From an uncultured Campylobacter sp. (GTDB lineage Bacteria; Campylobacterota; Campylobacteria; Campylobacterales; Campylobacteraceae), in contig NZ_CALUTC010000007.1 in assembly GCF_944323605.1 (NCBI RefSeq), positions 1-64,000 on the forward strand: DNA of 64,000 nt, read 5' to 3'. Position numbers and translations under genes: made by a program. The number at the start of each line of letters is the position of its first letter. Within the stretch, counting starts at the first letter, position 1. Positions 27,672 to 37,072 of this stretch are shown in pieces. Below the pieces are notes generated by a model. The model was not told the origin of the DNA, made no database searches, and saw nothing but the letters and a program-made list of their open reading frames with translations.

Positions 27672-28517
27672 ATGAATTCTAAGAAAATTATGGCAATTTT
27701 GCTGGTTTTGCTAGTAGTTTTAGTGTGCTTATTTTATTATATGTTCGCAAATAGAAATATAAAAGCTATAGATTTTAATGAAGAAAATCTCACAGAAGTA
27801 AAAACAGAAGTAAAACAAGATAAAAAACCAGAAATTAAGGTTGTAAAAAGCACTACAAATAAAGCCAAAAAAGAAGAAAAAATAAATTCCAAAGAAGCAG
27901 TTAAAGAAACTAAAAAAACTAATAATCCTACAAATGAATTGTATGATGAATACAAAAAGCTCTTAGCTCAATCAAAAAGAGATAGAAGTTTAGGTGAGCC
28001 AAGATACAATTTTTATGTCTTAAATTCTCAAAAGCTAAATGCGGCACAAAAAAGATTGATAAATGATATAAGAACGACTCTTTCTCTAAGAGGCGGTTAT
28101 CTTAAATATGAAATTTTTGTTGAAAAAATTTCTGATGAAAATATGAAACTTTATATTTTTAATACCTCTTTATTTGATAATACTTCTTGGGAAAAATTAG
28201 ATGCAAACGCACTTCCTAATATGCTTTTTAAATTCAATCAAGATACTGTTTTAAGTATAAAAAATAGCTTTTATATGAGAGATTTAAAGCTATCTATAGG
28301 TAAAAATGCAAAAATCAAAGCTATGCACATAAGCGGACACACTGATGAAAACGGTTCAAAAGCTTATAATTATGCTTTAGGCTTGAAAAGAAGTGCAGCT
28401 GTTGCAAGCGAATTTCTAAGGCAGGTTGGTAAGATTACGTTAGATTCTTACGGAAAAGACGCTCCATTTGGCGTAAAATCCTACGAAAATCGTTGTGCTG
28501 CTATAGTCTTTATGTAA
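27672..28517 (+). CDS. Membrane-anchored periplasmic protein with degenerate OmpA-like C-terminus
   Basis: The 281-residue protein has one N-terminal membrane helix (about 6-26), a Lys/Glu/Thr-rich linker (40-95) and a structured C-terminal half. Its end, AMHISGHTDENGSKAYNYAL, followed by LKRSAAVASEFL and NRCAAIVFM, matches the OmpA/MotB peptidoglycan-binding pattern (GHTD, LS..RA..V..yL, NRRVEI), with Cys-Ala in place of Arg-Val near the end. Resembles in position C. jejuni Cj0776c. Function is unknown; peptidoglycan tethering is inferred. It is followed by valS after 17 bases. Confidence 0.75.
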   Translation: MNSKKIMAILLVLLVVLVCLFYYMFANRNIKAIDFNEENLTEVKTEVKQDKKPEIKVVKSTTNKAKKEEKINSKEAVKETKKTNNPTNELYDEYKKLLAQSKRDRSLGEPRYNFYVLNSQKLNAAQKRLINDIRTTLSLRGGYLKYEIFVEKISDENMKLYIFNTSLFDNTSWEKLDANALPNMLFKFNQDTVLSIKNSFYMRDLKLSIGKNAKIKAMHISGHTDENGSKAYNYALGLKRSAAVASEFLRQVGKITLDSYGKDAPFGVKSYENRCAAIVFM

Positions 28518-28534
28518 GAAAAGGTTTTTATATT

Positions 28535-31156
28535 ATGTATGATAAGAGTATAGAGGAAAAATATTATAAAATTTGTGAGCAAAGAGGATATTTTGAGCTA
28601 GACGGTAACAAAAAAATACAAAAAAAAGATAAATATTTTTGTATAATGATGCCACCTCCTAATGTAACCGGAGTATTGCATATTGGACATGCACTTACTT
28701 TTACCTTGCAAGATATTATAGTTCGTTATAAAAGAATGGATGGGTATAAAACCTTATATCAGCCAGGTCTTGATCATGCTGGTATAGCAACTCAAAATGT
28801 TGTGCAAAATTTATTATTAAAAGAAGGTCTAAGTAAAGAGAAAATCGGTCGCGAAGAGTTTGTAAAAAGAGTTTGGCAGTGGAAAGAAAAGAGTGGGGGT
28901 CAAATTTTAGAGCAAATGAGGCTACTTGGCATAAGCCCTGCTTGGTCTAGGCTTAGATTTACAATGGATAAAGGTCTTGCAAATGCAGTAAAAGAAGCCT
29001 TTGTAGATTTATACAATAAAAAGCTTATATTTAGAGCAGATAAAATGATAAATTGGTGCACTAATGACGGTGCTATAAGTGATATAGAAGTGGAGCACAA
29101 GGAAAATAAAGGCTTTATTTATTATATAAGGTATTTTTTAAAAGATAGCGATGATTATGTTTTGGTGGCAACTACAAGACCAGAAACTTTTTTTGGCGAT
29201 AGTGCCGTTATGGTTAATCCAAAAGATGAACGATACAAGCATTTGATAGGGCAAACTGTTTTGCTTCCTTTAAGTAAAAAAGAGCTTAAAATAATAGCAG
29301 ATGAATATGTTGATATGAAATTTGGAACTGGGGTTGTTAAAGTTACTCCAGCACACGATGTAAATGATTATGAAGTTGGTCTTAGACATAATCTTGATTT
29401 TGTTGTTATTTTTGATGAAAAAGGTATTTTAAATGAAAAATGCCTAGAATTTAATGGGCTTGAAAGATTAAAAGCAAGAGAACTTATAGTTAAAAAGCTT
29501 GAAGAGGAAGGTTATTTAGAAAAGATTGAAGAACATGTAAATCAAATAGCTTACTGCTACCGTTGTAAAAATATAATAGAGCCATATATTTCAAAGCAGT
29601 GGTTTGTAAGTAAAGATATAGCAAAACAAAGCATAGATAAAGTAGCAAATAAAGATATGAAATTTTTTCCTAGCCATTGGATAAATAGTTTTAATGCTTG
29701 GATGAGAGAGCTTAAAGATTGGTGCATATCAAGACAACTTTGGTGGGGACATCAAATTCCTGTTTATTACTGCGAATGCTCCTATGAATTTGCTTCAAAA
29801 GACGAACCTAGCGAATGCCCTAAGTGCAAAGGCAAGAATTTCAAACAAGATGATGATGTGCTTGATACTTGGTTTTCTTCTGGACTTTGGGCTATGAGCA
29901 CTTTAGGTTGGGGAAATCGTGGCTGGAAAGAAGGTGAGCTTTATAATAAAGATGATTTAAAATATTTTTATCCAAATTCTTTGCTAATAACCGGTTTTGA
30001 TATTTTATTTTTTTGGGTAGCTAGAATGATGTTTCAAAGCACGAATGCACTTGGTTTGTTGCCATTTAAAGAAGTATATCTTCACGCCTTAGTAAAAGAT
30101 GAACTTGGTAGAAAAATGAGTAAGTCTTTAGGAAATATAATAGACCCAAAGGAAAGCATAAATGAATATAGTGCCGATATATTAAGATTTTCACTTGCTT
30201 TGCTTGCTATACAAGGAAGAGATATAAAGCTTAGCAATGATAAGTTGATTCAAGTAAGAAATTTTACAAACAAACTTTACAATGCAGCAAATTATTTGCT
30301 TTTAAATGAAAAAGACTTTAAAAATTTGCACGAAATTGATATAAAAAGTGAGCTTGGCAAGTATGTTTTATCGCGTTTTAATCTATGCGTAAAAGAGCTT
30401 AGAGAAAATTTAGATAATTACCGCTTTAATGATGCAGCAACTGTTCTTTACCGATTTTTTTGGGATGAATTTTGTGATTTTGGCATAGAGCTTTCTAAAG
30501 CCGAAAAATCAAGTGTTATAGAGCTTGGTTCTATATTTAAAGAAGCATTAAAAGCCTTATCTGCATTTATGCCTTTTATAAGCGAATACTTGTATCACAA
30601 ACTTAGTGGGACTACTTTAGAAAATGATGAAAGTATTATGATAAAGCCATACCCTGAATTTGTGAAAAGAGATGAGGAAATTGAGGAGCTTTTTTCTTTG
30701 ATTATAGAAAGTATAGTTTCTATAAGACGTGCAAAAAGCGTTATAGAGCTTACAAATTCAAAGATAAAAAAAGCATATGTAAAGCTAAATGATGAGAATT
30801 TGATAGAAAAATTAGAAAAATATAAACATTTTATATCTTTGCTTTCAAAGAGTGATGATATAGAATTTGTAAATTCCAAAATACAAAATTGCAGTGCCGA
30901 CATAAGTCTTAATTTAGAAACCTTTGTGCCTCTTGATGATGTCGATTTAAGTGCTGTTTTTCAGAGATTAAATTCACAAAAGAAAAAGCTGGAAAAAGAA
31001 AAAGATAAATTATCATCTATGCTTTTAAATGAAAATTTTTTAAAAAATGCTCCAAAAAATTTAGTTTCACAAAATCAAGATGCTCTTAAAAATGTAGAAG
31101 AGAGGATTTTAAAAGTAGAAGCTGAACTTAAAAATTTAAGGACTTTAAGTGATTAG
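28535..31156 (+). CDS. valS: Valyl-tRNA synthetase
   Basis: The 873-residue class I synthetase charges tRNA-Val. HIGH motif: [10 protein letters not shown] near residue 43. KMSKS motif: [14 protein letters not shown]. The editing (CP1) domain carries [12 protein letters not shown]-terminal coiled coil follows the anticodon domain (about 800-873, Lys/Glu/Leu-rich). The frame is open 14 codons upstream into the previous gene; the ATG at 28535 is chosen because AAAAGG precedes it by about 10 bases and the product then starts like other ValS proteins. It overlaps metN by 8 bases. Confidence 0.97.
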   Translation: MYDKSIEEKYYKICEQRGYFELDGNKKIQKKDKYFCIMMPPPNVTGVLHIGHALTFTLQDIIVRYKRMDGYKTLYQPGLDHAGIATQNVVQNLLLKEGLSKEKIGREEFVKRVWQWKEKSGGQILEQMRLLGISPAWSRLRFTMDKGLANAVKEAFVDLYNKKLIFRADKMINWCTNDGAISDIEVEHKENKGFIYYIRYFLKDSDDYVLVATTRPETFFGDSAVMVNPKDERYKHLIGQTVLLPLSKKELKIIADEYVDMKFGTGVVKVTPAHDVNDYEVGLRHNLDFVVIFDEKGILNEKCLEFNGLERLKARELIVKKLEEEGYLEKIEEHVNQIAYCYRCKNIIEPYISKQWFVSKDIAKQSIDKVANKDMKFFPSHWINSFNAWMRELKDWCISRQLWWGHQIPVYYCECSYEFASKDEPSECPKCKGKNFKQDDDVLDTWFSSGLWAMSTLGWGNRGWKEGELYNKDDLKYFYPNSLLITGFDILFFWVARMMFQSTNALGLLPFKEVYLHALVKDELGRKMSKSLGNIIDPKESINEYSADILRFSLALLAIQGRDIKLSNDKLIQVRNFTNKLYNAANYLLLNEKDFKNLHEIDIKSELGKYVLSRFNLCVKELRENLDNYRFNDAATVLYRFFWDEFCDFGIELSKAEKSSVIELGSIFKEALKALSAFMPFISEYLYHKLSGTTLENDESIMIKPYPEFVKRDEEIEELFSLIIESIVSIRRAKSVIELTNSKIKKAYVKLNDENLIEKLEKYKHFISLLSKSDDIEFVNSKIQNCSADISLNLETFVPLDDVDLSAVFQRLNSQKKKLEKEKDKLSSMLLNENFLKNAPKNLVSQNQDALKNVEERILKVEAELKNLRTLSD

Positions 31157-32162
31157 TATAAAAAATTTAAAAAAATATTACGGCTCTTCTTTGGTTATAG
31201 ACGATGTAAGTTTAGAGATTAAAAAGGGAGAGATTTTTGCTATAGTAGGACATAGTGGTGCTGGCAAATCCACTCTTTTAAGGTGCATAAATGCACTTGA
31301 AAATTATCAAGAGGGCAGTCTTAAGGTATTTGATAATGAAGTAAAAGACATAGCTAAAAATTCAAAAAAAATAATAAAGCTAAGACGCGATATAGGTATG
31401 ATATTTCAGCACTTTGCTTTAATGAGCAGAAAGACTGTTTTTGAAAATGTAGCTATGCCTTTACGCACTCATTATAGCACTTGTAAATTTCTTGCTAAAG
31501 TTTTTGGTAGGGATTTTATGAGCTTTAGTGAGCTTAAAGATAGAGTTGATGAATTATTAGAACTTGTCGGTCTTTCAGATAAGGCAAATTCTTATCCTAG
31601 TGAGCTTAGTGGAGGTCAAAAACAAAGAGTTGCCATAGCTAGAGCTTTGGCTTTAAAGCCAAAAATTTTACTTAGCGATGAAGCAACATCAGCACTTGAT
31701 CCAAATACTACAAAAAATATTTTAGAGTTAATTTCTAAGATAAACAAAGAACTAGGCATAACCGTTGTTTTAGTAACGCACGAGATGGAAGTTGTAAAAG
31801 AAATAGCCCAAAGAGCTATTTTGCTTGAGCACGGTAAAATAATTGGAAGTGGTGAAATTTCTAGTTTATTTTTGAAACCAAACAAAAAAATGAAAGAATT
31901 TTTAGGAGAAAGTGATTTCTTACCAGATGAGGGCTTAAATATAAAACTTTATTTTCCAAAAGAAGTAGCACAACAAAGCATAATAACTTCTATGGCTAGA
32001 GAGCTTGATATAGATTTTAACATAGTTTGGGGCAGGATAGAAAAGCTAAATGGAGTGGCACTTGGTAATATAGTCATAAATATAAAAAATGAAAATAAAG
32101 ATGCCATACTTTCTTATATTCAAAAAAGTGGCGTTTTATGGGAGCTAGTAAATGAATCTTGA
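31149..32162 (+). CDS. metN: Methionine ABC transporter ATP-binding protein
   Basis: The 337-residue ABC ATPase has Walker [10 protein letters not shown] (about 34-42), Q-loop MIFQHFALM, signature [15 protein letters not shown], Walker [14 protein letters not shown] and H-loop THEM. Residues about 255-337 form the NIL (ACT-like) regulatory domain that lets methionine inhibit transport. The GTG start at 31149 overlaps the valS stop and follows AAGGA by 6 bases. It couples with MetI; no substrate-binding MetQ gene follows here. Confidence 0.93.
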   Translation: MISIKNLKKYYGSSLVIDDVSLEIKKGEIFAIVGHSGAGKSTLLRCINALENYQEGSLKVFDNEVKDIAKNSKKIIKLRRDIGMIFQHFALMSRKTVFENVAMPLRTHYSTCKFLAKVFGRDFMSFSELKDRVDELLELVGLSDKANSYPSELSGGQKQRVAIARALALKPKILLSDEATSALDPNTTKNILELISKINKELGITVVLVTHEMEVVKEIAQRAILLEHGKIIGSGEISSLFLKPNKKMKEFLGESDFLPDEGLNIKLYFPKEVAQQSIITSMARELDIDFNIVWGRIEKLNGVALGNIVINIKNENKDAILSYIQKSGVLWELVNES

Positions 32163-32817
32163 ACAAAGCATAAGTAATTTTACTCAAATTTTATATCCAG
32201 CTTTGCTAGAAACTATTTATATGAGTTTTGTATCTACCTTGCTTGGTTTTGTATTGGCTATAATTCCGGGAATTTTGCTTACAATATGGGATAAAGGAGG
32301 TCTTTGCGAAAATAAAAAAGCATATATGGTGCTTGATTTTTTTGTAAATATAGTTCGTTCTTTCCCCTTTATTATATTAATAATAGCTTTAATGCCTTTA
32401 ACAAGGATTATAGTTGGCACTAGTATAGGAACAAGTGCTGTTATAGTCCCTCTTACCTTAGGTATAGCGCCCTTTTTAGCTAAGGTTATAGAAGCTGCTT
32501 TTAAAGAGGTCGATAAAAGCATAATAGAAGCTGCAAAATCCTATGGAGCTAGTAATATGCAAATTATTTTTAGGGTAATGTTTGTAGAATCTTTACCGTC
32601 TCTTATCAACGGTCTCACTCTCACTTTGATAGTTGTAGTTGGTTTTTCTGCTATGGCTGGAACTGTTGGTGGCGGCGGATTAGGCGATGTGGCGATTAGA
32701 TACGGATATGAAAGATTTAATACAGGCATTATGATAGAAACCATAATAATTCTACTCTTGCTTGTGCAAATTATACAAGTGCTTGGTAATTTCCTTTATA
32801 AAAGGACTAAAAAATAG
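32152..32817 (+). CDS. metI: Methionine ABC transporter permease
   Basis: The 221-residue permease has five hydrophobic segments (about 20-40, 58-82, 88-108, 149-176 and 190-213). The cytoplasmic EAA-type coupling loop [20 protein letters not shown] is clear, and [16 protein letters not shown] matches the MetI family. The ATG overlaps metN by 11 bases and follows GGAG. The next gene, lnt, is convergent five bases later, so the operon ends here. Confidence 0.93.
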   Translation: MNLEQSISNFTQILYPALLETIYMSFVSTLLGFVLAIIPGILLTIWDKGGLCENKKAYMVLDFFVNIVRSFPFIILIIALMPLTRIIVGTSIGTSAVIVPLTLGIAPFLAKVIEAAFKEVDKSIIEAAKSYGASNMQIIFRVMFVESLPSLINGLTLTLIVVVGFSAMAGTVGGGGLGDVAIRYGYERFNTGIMIETIIILLLLVQIIQVLGNFLYKRTKK

Positions 32818-32822
32818 ATAAA

Positions 32823-34241
32823 TTATTCACTAAGACTTGTATTATTTTCTACTGTCTTAGTGGATAAATTCGCATCTCTTTCTAGCTTGTTTTGCGATTT
32901 GTTAGAATCAATGTTTTTGCTAATGTTTTGATTGTTTGCTTTTTTATCTTTATTTATATCTTTTTCTAATCTTTTTATAGGCTCTAATACATAATGCTTA
33001 AACAGTGAAATTTTAGGCTTTATAACCGCTGTTTCTTCTGCATTTGTTGAATGATAAACTGTTACGCCATATTTGCTAGCATAAAATTTTATTAAAGCTT
33101 TTTGTAGTATTGCTTGTGTAGATGGTTTAAACCAAGCATTGTTTGAAATAGCTATTATTATTTTAGATGATTTGTATATTTTTTCTTTGGTAACCTCGTA
33201 ACAAATCGCATTTGTTATTATTTGTCCATTAAGCTCGTATTGATTTAATTCTTTTCCTTTAGCAAAGCCTTCAAAACCCGGTAATAAGTATTTCGTAAAA
33301 AAGTCTTTTAAAAAAGGAATTTCTTCAGAAAATGGAACCAAGTAGTGCTTATGCATAATATTAACTTCTTTGTTTTTAAAGATGTAAGTGCTGTTATAAA
33401 CTTTATCTTTTTGAGTGCTTAAAGCACCTACTACTATAGTAATATCATTTGATAATTCTTTTAAAAGCTCGTAATACATAGAGTTAAAATCATTTTTTAA
33501 ATCAAAAACAAAGCTAGTTTCAGGAAAAATTATAAGCTCTTTTTTATCTGTTATTGCTTTAAAAACTTCATTTAAAACATCATCAGAATAATTTTGTAAA
33601 TTTTGTGCTAGGTGTTTTTGATTTTGAGATATATTTGTATTTACTAGTTTATAGTTTAAATTTAATTCTTGAGATTCTTTGTCATCGTATTGCATTCCAA
33701 GAAAAAACAAAAATGTTATAATAGCCATTTTGTAATATCTAGATATATATTTTTCATAGTAAAAATACGCTATTAAAAATATGCAAATAGCACCTCTATA
33801 ATTAGCATCAAATGTGCCATATACAGTTAAAACATTGAAATTTAACCAGTCAAACCCAAGCGGATGCACGAAGCTTAAACAGAAAATGGCTGCCAGTCTT
33901 AATAAATCAAATTTAAAAATATAACAAATTCTAAATAAAATCCCATACACAAGGGCTATAGCCAAAATTTCAAATGGTATAATCCAAGTAAGATTAAAAT
34001 AAATAGAAGAAAGCCCTATCCACCAAAACCACAAAATGCCTATAAAAAAACCACTATAAAAATATACCTTAGAATCGCCTCTTAAAAGCAGTATAAGACC
34101 GTATATTGCTAAAAATGGTGATAAAAATTCTAAAAATAAATTTTCAAAAAATGAAATATATATAAAATTTGAAATTAAAAAAGCTATAAAAAAGGCTTTT
34201 ATTATTTTAAAACTGTTAGAATTATAATTTAATTTTTTCAC
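32823..34241 (-). CDS. lnt: Apolipoprotein N-acyltransferase with unusual C-terminal tail
   Basis: This 472-residue enzyme N-acylates the cysteine of lipoproteins after Lgt and LspA. About six membrane helices precede a CN-hydrolase domain with the expected triad context: Glu in IFPETSFVF, Lys in MHKHYLVPFSEE, Cys in NAICYEV. The usual final membrane helix is not evident; the protein instead ends in a roughly 45-residue Asn/Lys/Ser-rich polar tail. The start is uncertain: I use GTG at 34241, which has no good Shine-Dalgarno. The frame continues open to an ATG at 34358, but that would run through yajC on the other strand. Confidence 0.85.
   Translation of the reverse strand: MKKLNYNSNSFKIIKAFFIAFLISNFIYISFFENLFLEFLSPFLAIYGLILLLRGDSKVYFYSGFFIGILWFWWIGLSSIYFNLTWIIPFEILAIALVYGILFRICYIFKFDLLRLAAIFCLSFVHPLGFDWLNFNVLTVYGTFDANYRGAICIFLIAYFYYEKYISRYYKMAIITFLFFLGMQYDDKESQELNLNYKLVNTNISQNQKHLAQNLQNYSDDVLNEVFKAITDKKELIIFPETSFVFDLKNDFNSMYYELLKELSNDITIVVGALSTQKDKVYNSTYIFKNKEVNIMHKHYLVPFSEEIPFLKDFFTKYLLPGFEGFAKGKELNQYELNGQIITNAICYEVTKEKIYKSSKIIIAISNNAWFKPSTQAILQKALIKFYASKYGVTVYHSTNAEETAVIKPKISLFKHYVLEPIKRLEKDINKDKKANNQNISKNIDSNKSQNKLERDANLSTKTVENNTSLSE
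34223..34228 (+). promoter_or_regulatory. -10 box of the yajC-secDF-leuS operon, inside lnt
   Basis: TATAAT lies 28 bases before the yajC ATG, inside the first codons of the divergent lnt gene. With AAAAGGA at 34243 as ribosome-binding site, the leader would be only about 20 bases. Any promoter for lnt must lie within yajC. Confidence 0.5.
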
Positions 34242-34255
34242 AAAAGGAAAAAAAA

Positions 34256-34528
34256 ATGGAACAAGGTTCACTTTTAAGCTCATTACTTCCCCTAATAGTG
34301 CTTTTTGCAATATTTTATTTTTTGGTAATAAGACCACAACAAAAACAAGCAAAGGCACATAGACAAATGCTCGAGTCCTTGCAAAAAGGCGATAAGATTA
34401 TTACCAGTGGCGGACTTATTTGTGAAGTCGTAAAACCTGAGGATGATTTTATCAAAGTTAAGCTTAATGATGAGAATGTTATAGTAAAAGTTTCTAGAGA
34501 TTTTATAGCAAAGAAGATTGATGAATAG
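34256..34528 (+). CDS. yajC: Sec translocon accessory protein YajC
   Basis: The 90-residue protein has one membrane helix (about 8-25) followed by RPQQKQAKAHRQMLESLQKG and a small domain with GGLICEV, matching YajC, which associates with SecDF. The ATG at 34256 has AAAAGGA 8 bases upstream. It overlaps the secD start by 8 bases and heads a long rightward operon. Confidence 0.94.
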   Translation: MEQGSLLSSLLPLIVLFAIFYFLVIRPQQKQAKAHRQMLESLQKGDKIITSGGLICEVVKPEDDFIKVKLNDENVIVKVSRDFIAKKIDE

Positions 34529-36101
34529 CTCAAGAATAAGCTACCGTTTAATTGTATTTATACTAGTTTTAGTCCTTTCTATAATTTTTTCTATACCGTC
34601 TTTGTTTCAAACTCAAAGTGGAAAAAAAATAAATTTAGGACTTGATTTGCAAGGCGGTCTTTATATGCTTTTAGGAGTAGATAATGATGAGGCTATAAAA
34701 TCTAAGATAAAATCAATAGCTTCAGCACTTAACTACGAGATAACAAAACAAGAAATGTTGGTTGATAATCTAAAAATAAATGGAGAATTTATAGAATTTG
34801 ATGTGTATGATGAAAATGATAAACAAAAAATAGATCTTGTTTTAAAAGATATACAGGGTTTAAATATAGACTTTATCAATATGCATTATAAGATAAGCTT
34901 AAATGAATTAGAAACAAAAGCTACTAAAGATTATGCACTTTTACAAGCTGTTCAAACCATAAGAAATAGGCTTGATGGTTTTGGACTTGCAGAGCCAACG
35001 GTTGCAAAGCAGGGCGAGGATAAAATTTTAGTTGAACTAGCTGGTATTAAAACTAGAGAAGATGAGTTAAGAGCTAGAGAAAGGATTACTACATCAGCAC
35101 ATCTTCAGCTTATGGAAGTAGATGATACTAAACTAGCACAAGCATCTTATATGAGCGAAGCTGAAGCGGCTAGCTACGGTCTTGTTATACTAAGTGATGC
35201 TAAAAATGAAAATATCAAGTATCCCTTAAAAAGCATACCAGTTTTAGACGGCTCTACCTTAACAGATGCAACTGTGGCTTTTTCACAGCAAGGTGGTTCT
35301 CCTGTTATAAATTTTACATTAAATTCTCAAGGAGCTAGAATTTTTGCTGATTATACGGGGGCAAATGTTGGTAAAAGACTTGCCATAGTGCTTGATAACA
35401 AGGTTTATTCTGCTCCTTCTATAAACGAAAGAATAGGTGGCGGTAGCGGTCAAATAAGCGGCTCTTTCACGCAAGAAGAAGCACGAGATGTTGCTGTAGC
35501 TTTAAGAAGTGGTGCTTTGCTTGCCCCTGTTGTTTTACTTGAACAAAGAAGCATAGGACCATCACTTGGTGCAGATAGCATAAAACTTAGTATGATAGCT
35601 TTAATTGGTGCTTCTATATTTATAGTTATTTTTATGATTATGTATTATGGCATAGCCGGAATCTTTGCAAATATGGCTCTTGTTGTTAATATCTTAGCCA
35701 TAATAGCCGTTATGGCTATGTTTGATGCCACTCTTACCTTACCGGGAATGGCTGGACTTGTCTTAACTGTAGGTATGGCTGTGGATGCAAATGTTATTAT
35801 AAATGAACGTATAAGAGAGCTTTTAAGAGACGGTGTAAAAATAAGGCAGAGTATAGAAAATGGCTATAAAAACGCTATGAGTGCTATCATAGATTCAAAT
35901 ATTACTTCTTTAGTTACTTCCATTGCACTTTATGCTTACGGGACTGGACCTGTGAAAGGTTTTGCCGTAACTTTAGGCATAGGCATAATAGTATCTATGA
36001 TAACTGCCATTTGGGGAACTCATGGTTTGTTTGAATTTTTTATGAAAAATATAGAAAAAAGTAATAACACAGTGCTGTGGTTTGGATATAGGAAAAAATA
36101 A
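34521..36101 (+). CDS. secD: Protein export membrane protein SecD
   Basis: The 526-residue RND-type Sec accessory subunit uses the proton gradient to complete protein export. Six membrane helices with a large periplasmic domain after helix 1; LGLDLQGGLYMLLGV and the channel motif GMAVDANVIINERIREL (the conserved DxN of helix 4) are present. An in-frame TTG precedes the ATG at 34521; the ATG gives the normal start. Its stop overlaps the secF start (TAATG). Confidence 0.97.
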   Translation: MNSSRISYRLIVFILVLVLSIIFSIPSLFQTQSGKKINLGLDLQGGLYMLLGVDNDEAIKSKIKSIASALNYEITKQEMLVDNLKINGEFIEFDVYDENDKQKIDLVLKDIQGLNIDFINMHYKISLNELETKATKDYALLQAVQTIRNRLDGFGLAEPTVAKQGEDKILVELAGIKTREDELRARERITTSAHLQLMEVDDTKLAQASYMSEAEAASYGLVILSDAKNENIKYPLKSIPVLDGSTLTDATVAFSQQGGSPVINFTLNSQGARIFADYTGANVGKRLAIVLDNKVYSAPSINERIGGGSGQISGSFTQEEARDVAVALRSGALLAPVVLLEQRSIGPSLGADSIKLSMIALIGASIFIVIFMIMYYGIAGIFANMALVVNILAIIAVMAMFDATLTLPGMAGLVLTVGMAVDANVIINERIRELLRDGVKIRQSIENGYKNAMSAIIDSNITSLVTSIALYAYGTGPVKGFAVTLGIGIIVSMITAIWGTHGLFEFFMKNIEKSNNTVLWFGYRKK

Positions 36102-37072
36102 TGCAATTTTTTAGTCAAAAGAAAATTTATGATTTTATGAAAATGCGTTTTGCTGCTATATCTATTTCAGGATTTTTGGTGATTGGCTCTATATATCTAC
36201 TTTTTGATAGAGGGCTTCAGTATGGTATAGACTTTGCTGGAGGAACGCTTATACAGCTAAGATACGATGAAGCAGCACCTATATCACAGATTAGAGAAAT
36301 TTTAGAGGCAAAGGGCGAATTTCAAAATCTCTCAGTAAATGAGTTTGGTAGCGAAAATGAGGTAAATATACGTTTTTTAGGTAGCAGTGAAAATGTTGGT
36401 GTGGATATAGCTGAGCAAATTTCTAGCTATTTAAAAGACACTGGAAATTTTGAGATTAGAAGGGCTGATGTAGTCGGACCTAAGGTTGGTGATGAGCTTA
36501 GAGAAAAAGGGCTTATGGCTATTATAGTTTCTTTAGTAGCTATATTGATATATATAGCTATAAGATTTGAATGGCGTTTTGCTATGGCTGCTATAATAAC
36601 TGAAATTCACGATGTTATCATAACTCTTGGAGCTATTTCATTATTTAGAATAGATGTAAATTTGGATATCTTAGCAGCCGTTTTAACGGTGCTTGGTTAC
36701 TCTTTAAATGATACTATCATTATTTTTGATAGGATAAGAGAGGGTATAAAAACTAGTAAAAATACAGAATTCTCACCTATTATAAATGAAGCTGTATCCG
36801 CTACATTATCAAGAACAGTGCTTACTTCAGGTCTTACTTTAGCTACTGTAATAATACTTTATTTATTTGGAGGATCTACTATAGAAGGCTTTGCATTAGC
36901 ATTGATGGTAGGTATGATAGCTGGCACATTATCTTCTATATTTGTAGCTAGTCCTGCATTGCTTTGGTTTAAATTTTCCGTGCTTGATTATAGGCAAAAA
37001 GAAATTAAAAAAGAAAAAGCTAGAGCTGAAAAAGAAAAGCAAAGAGCACTTTATGAAAAAGGAAGCGTTTAA
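36101..37072 (+). CDS. secF: Protein export membrane protein SecF
   Basis: The 323-residue partner of SecD has [13 protein letters not shown] after helix 1 and the conserved [16 protein letters not shown] with the functional Asp in helix 4. A Lys/Glu-rich cytoplasmic tail (about 295-323) ends the protein. AGGAAAAA precedes the ATG, and the stop overlaps the leuS start. Confidence 0.97.
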   Translation: MQFFSQKKIYDFMKMRFAAISISGFLVIGSIYLLFDRGLQYGIDFAGGTLIQLRYDEAAPISQIREILEAKGEFQNLSVNEFGSENEVNIRFLGSSENVGVDIAEQISSYLKDTGNFEIRRADVVGPKVGDELREKGLMAIIVSLVAILIYIAIRFEWRFAMAAIITEIHDVIITLGAISLFRIDVNLDILAAVLTVLGYSLNDTIIIFDRIREGIKTSKNTEFSPIINEAVSATLSRTVLTSGLTLATVIILYLFGGSTIEGFALALMVGMIAGTLSSIFVASPALLWFKFSVLDYRQKEIKKEKARAEKEKQRALYEKGSV

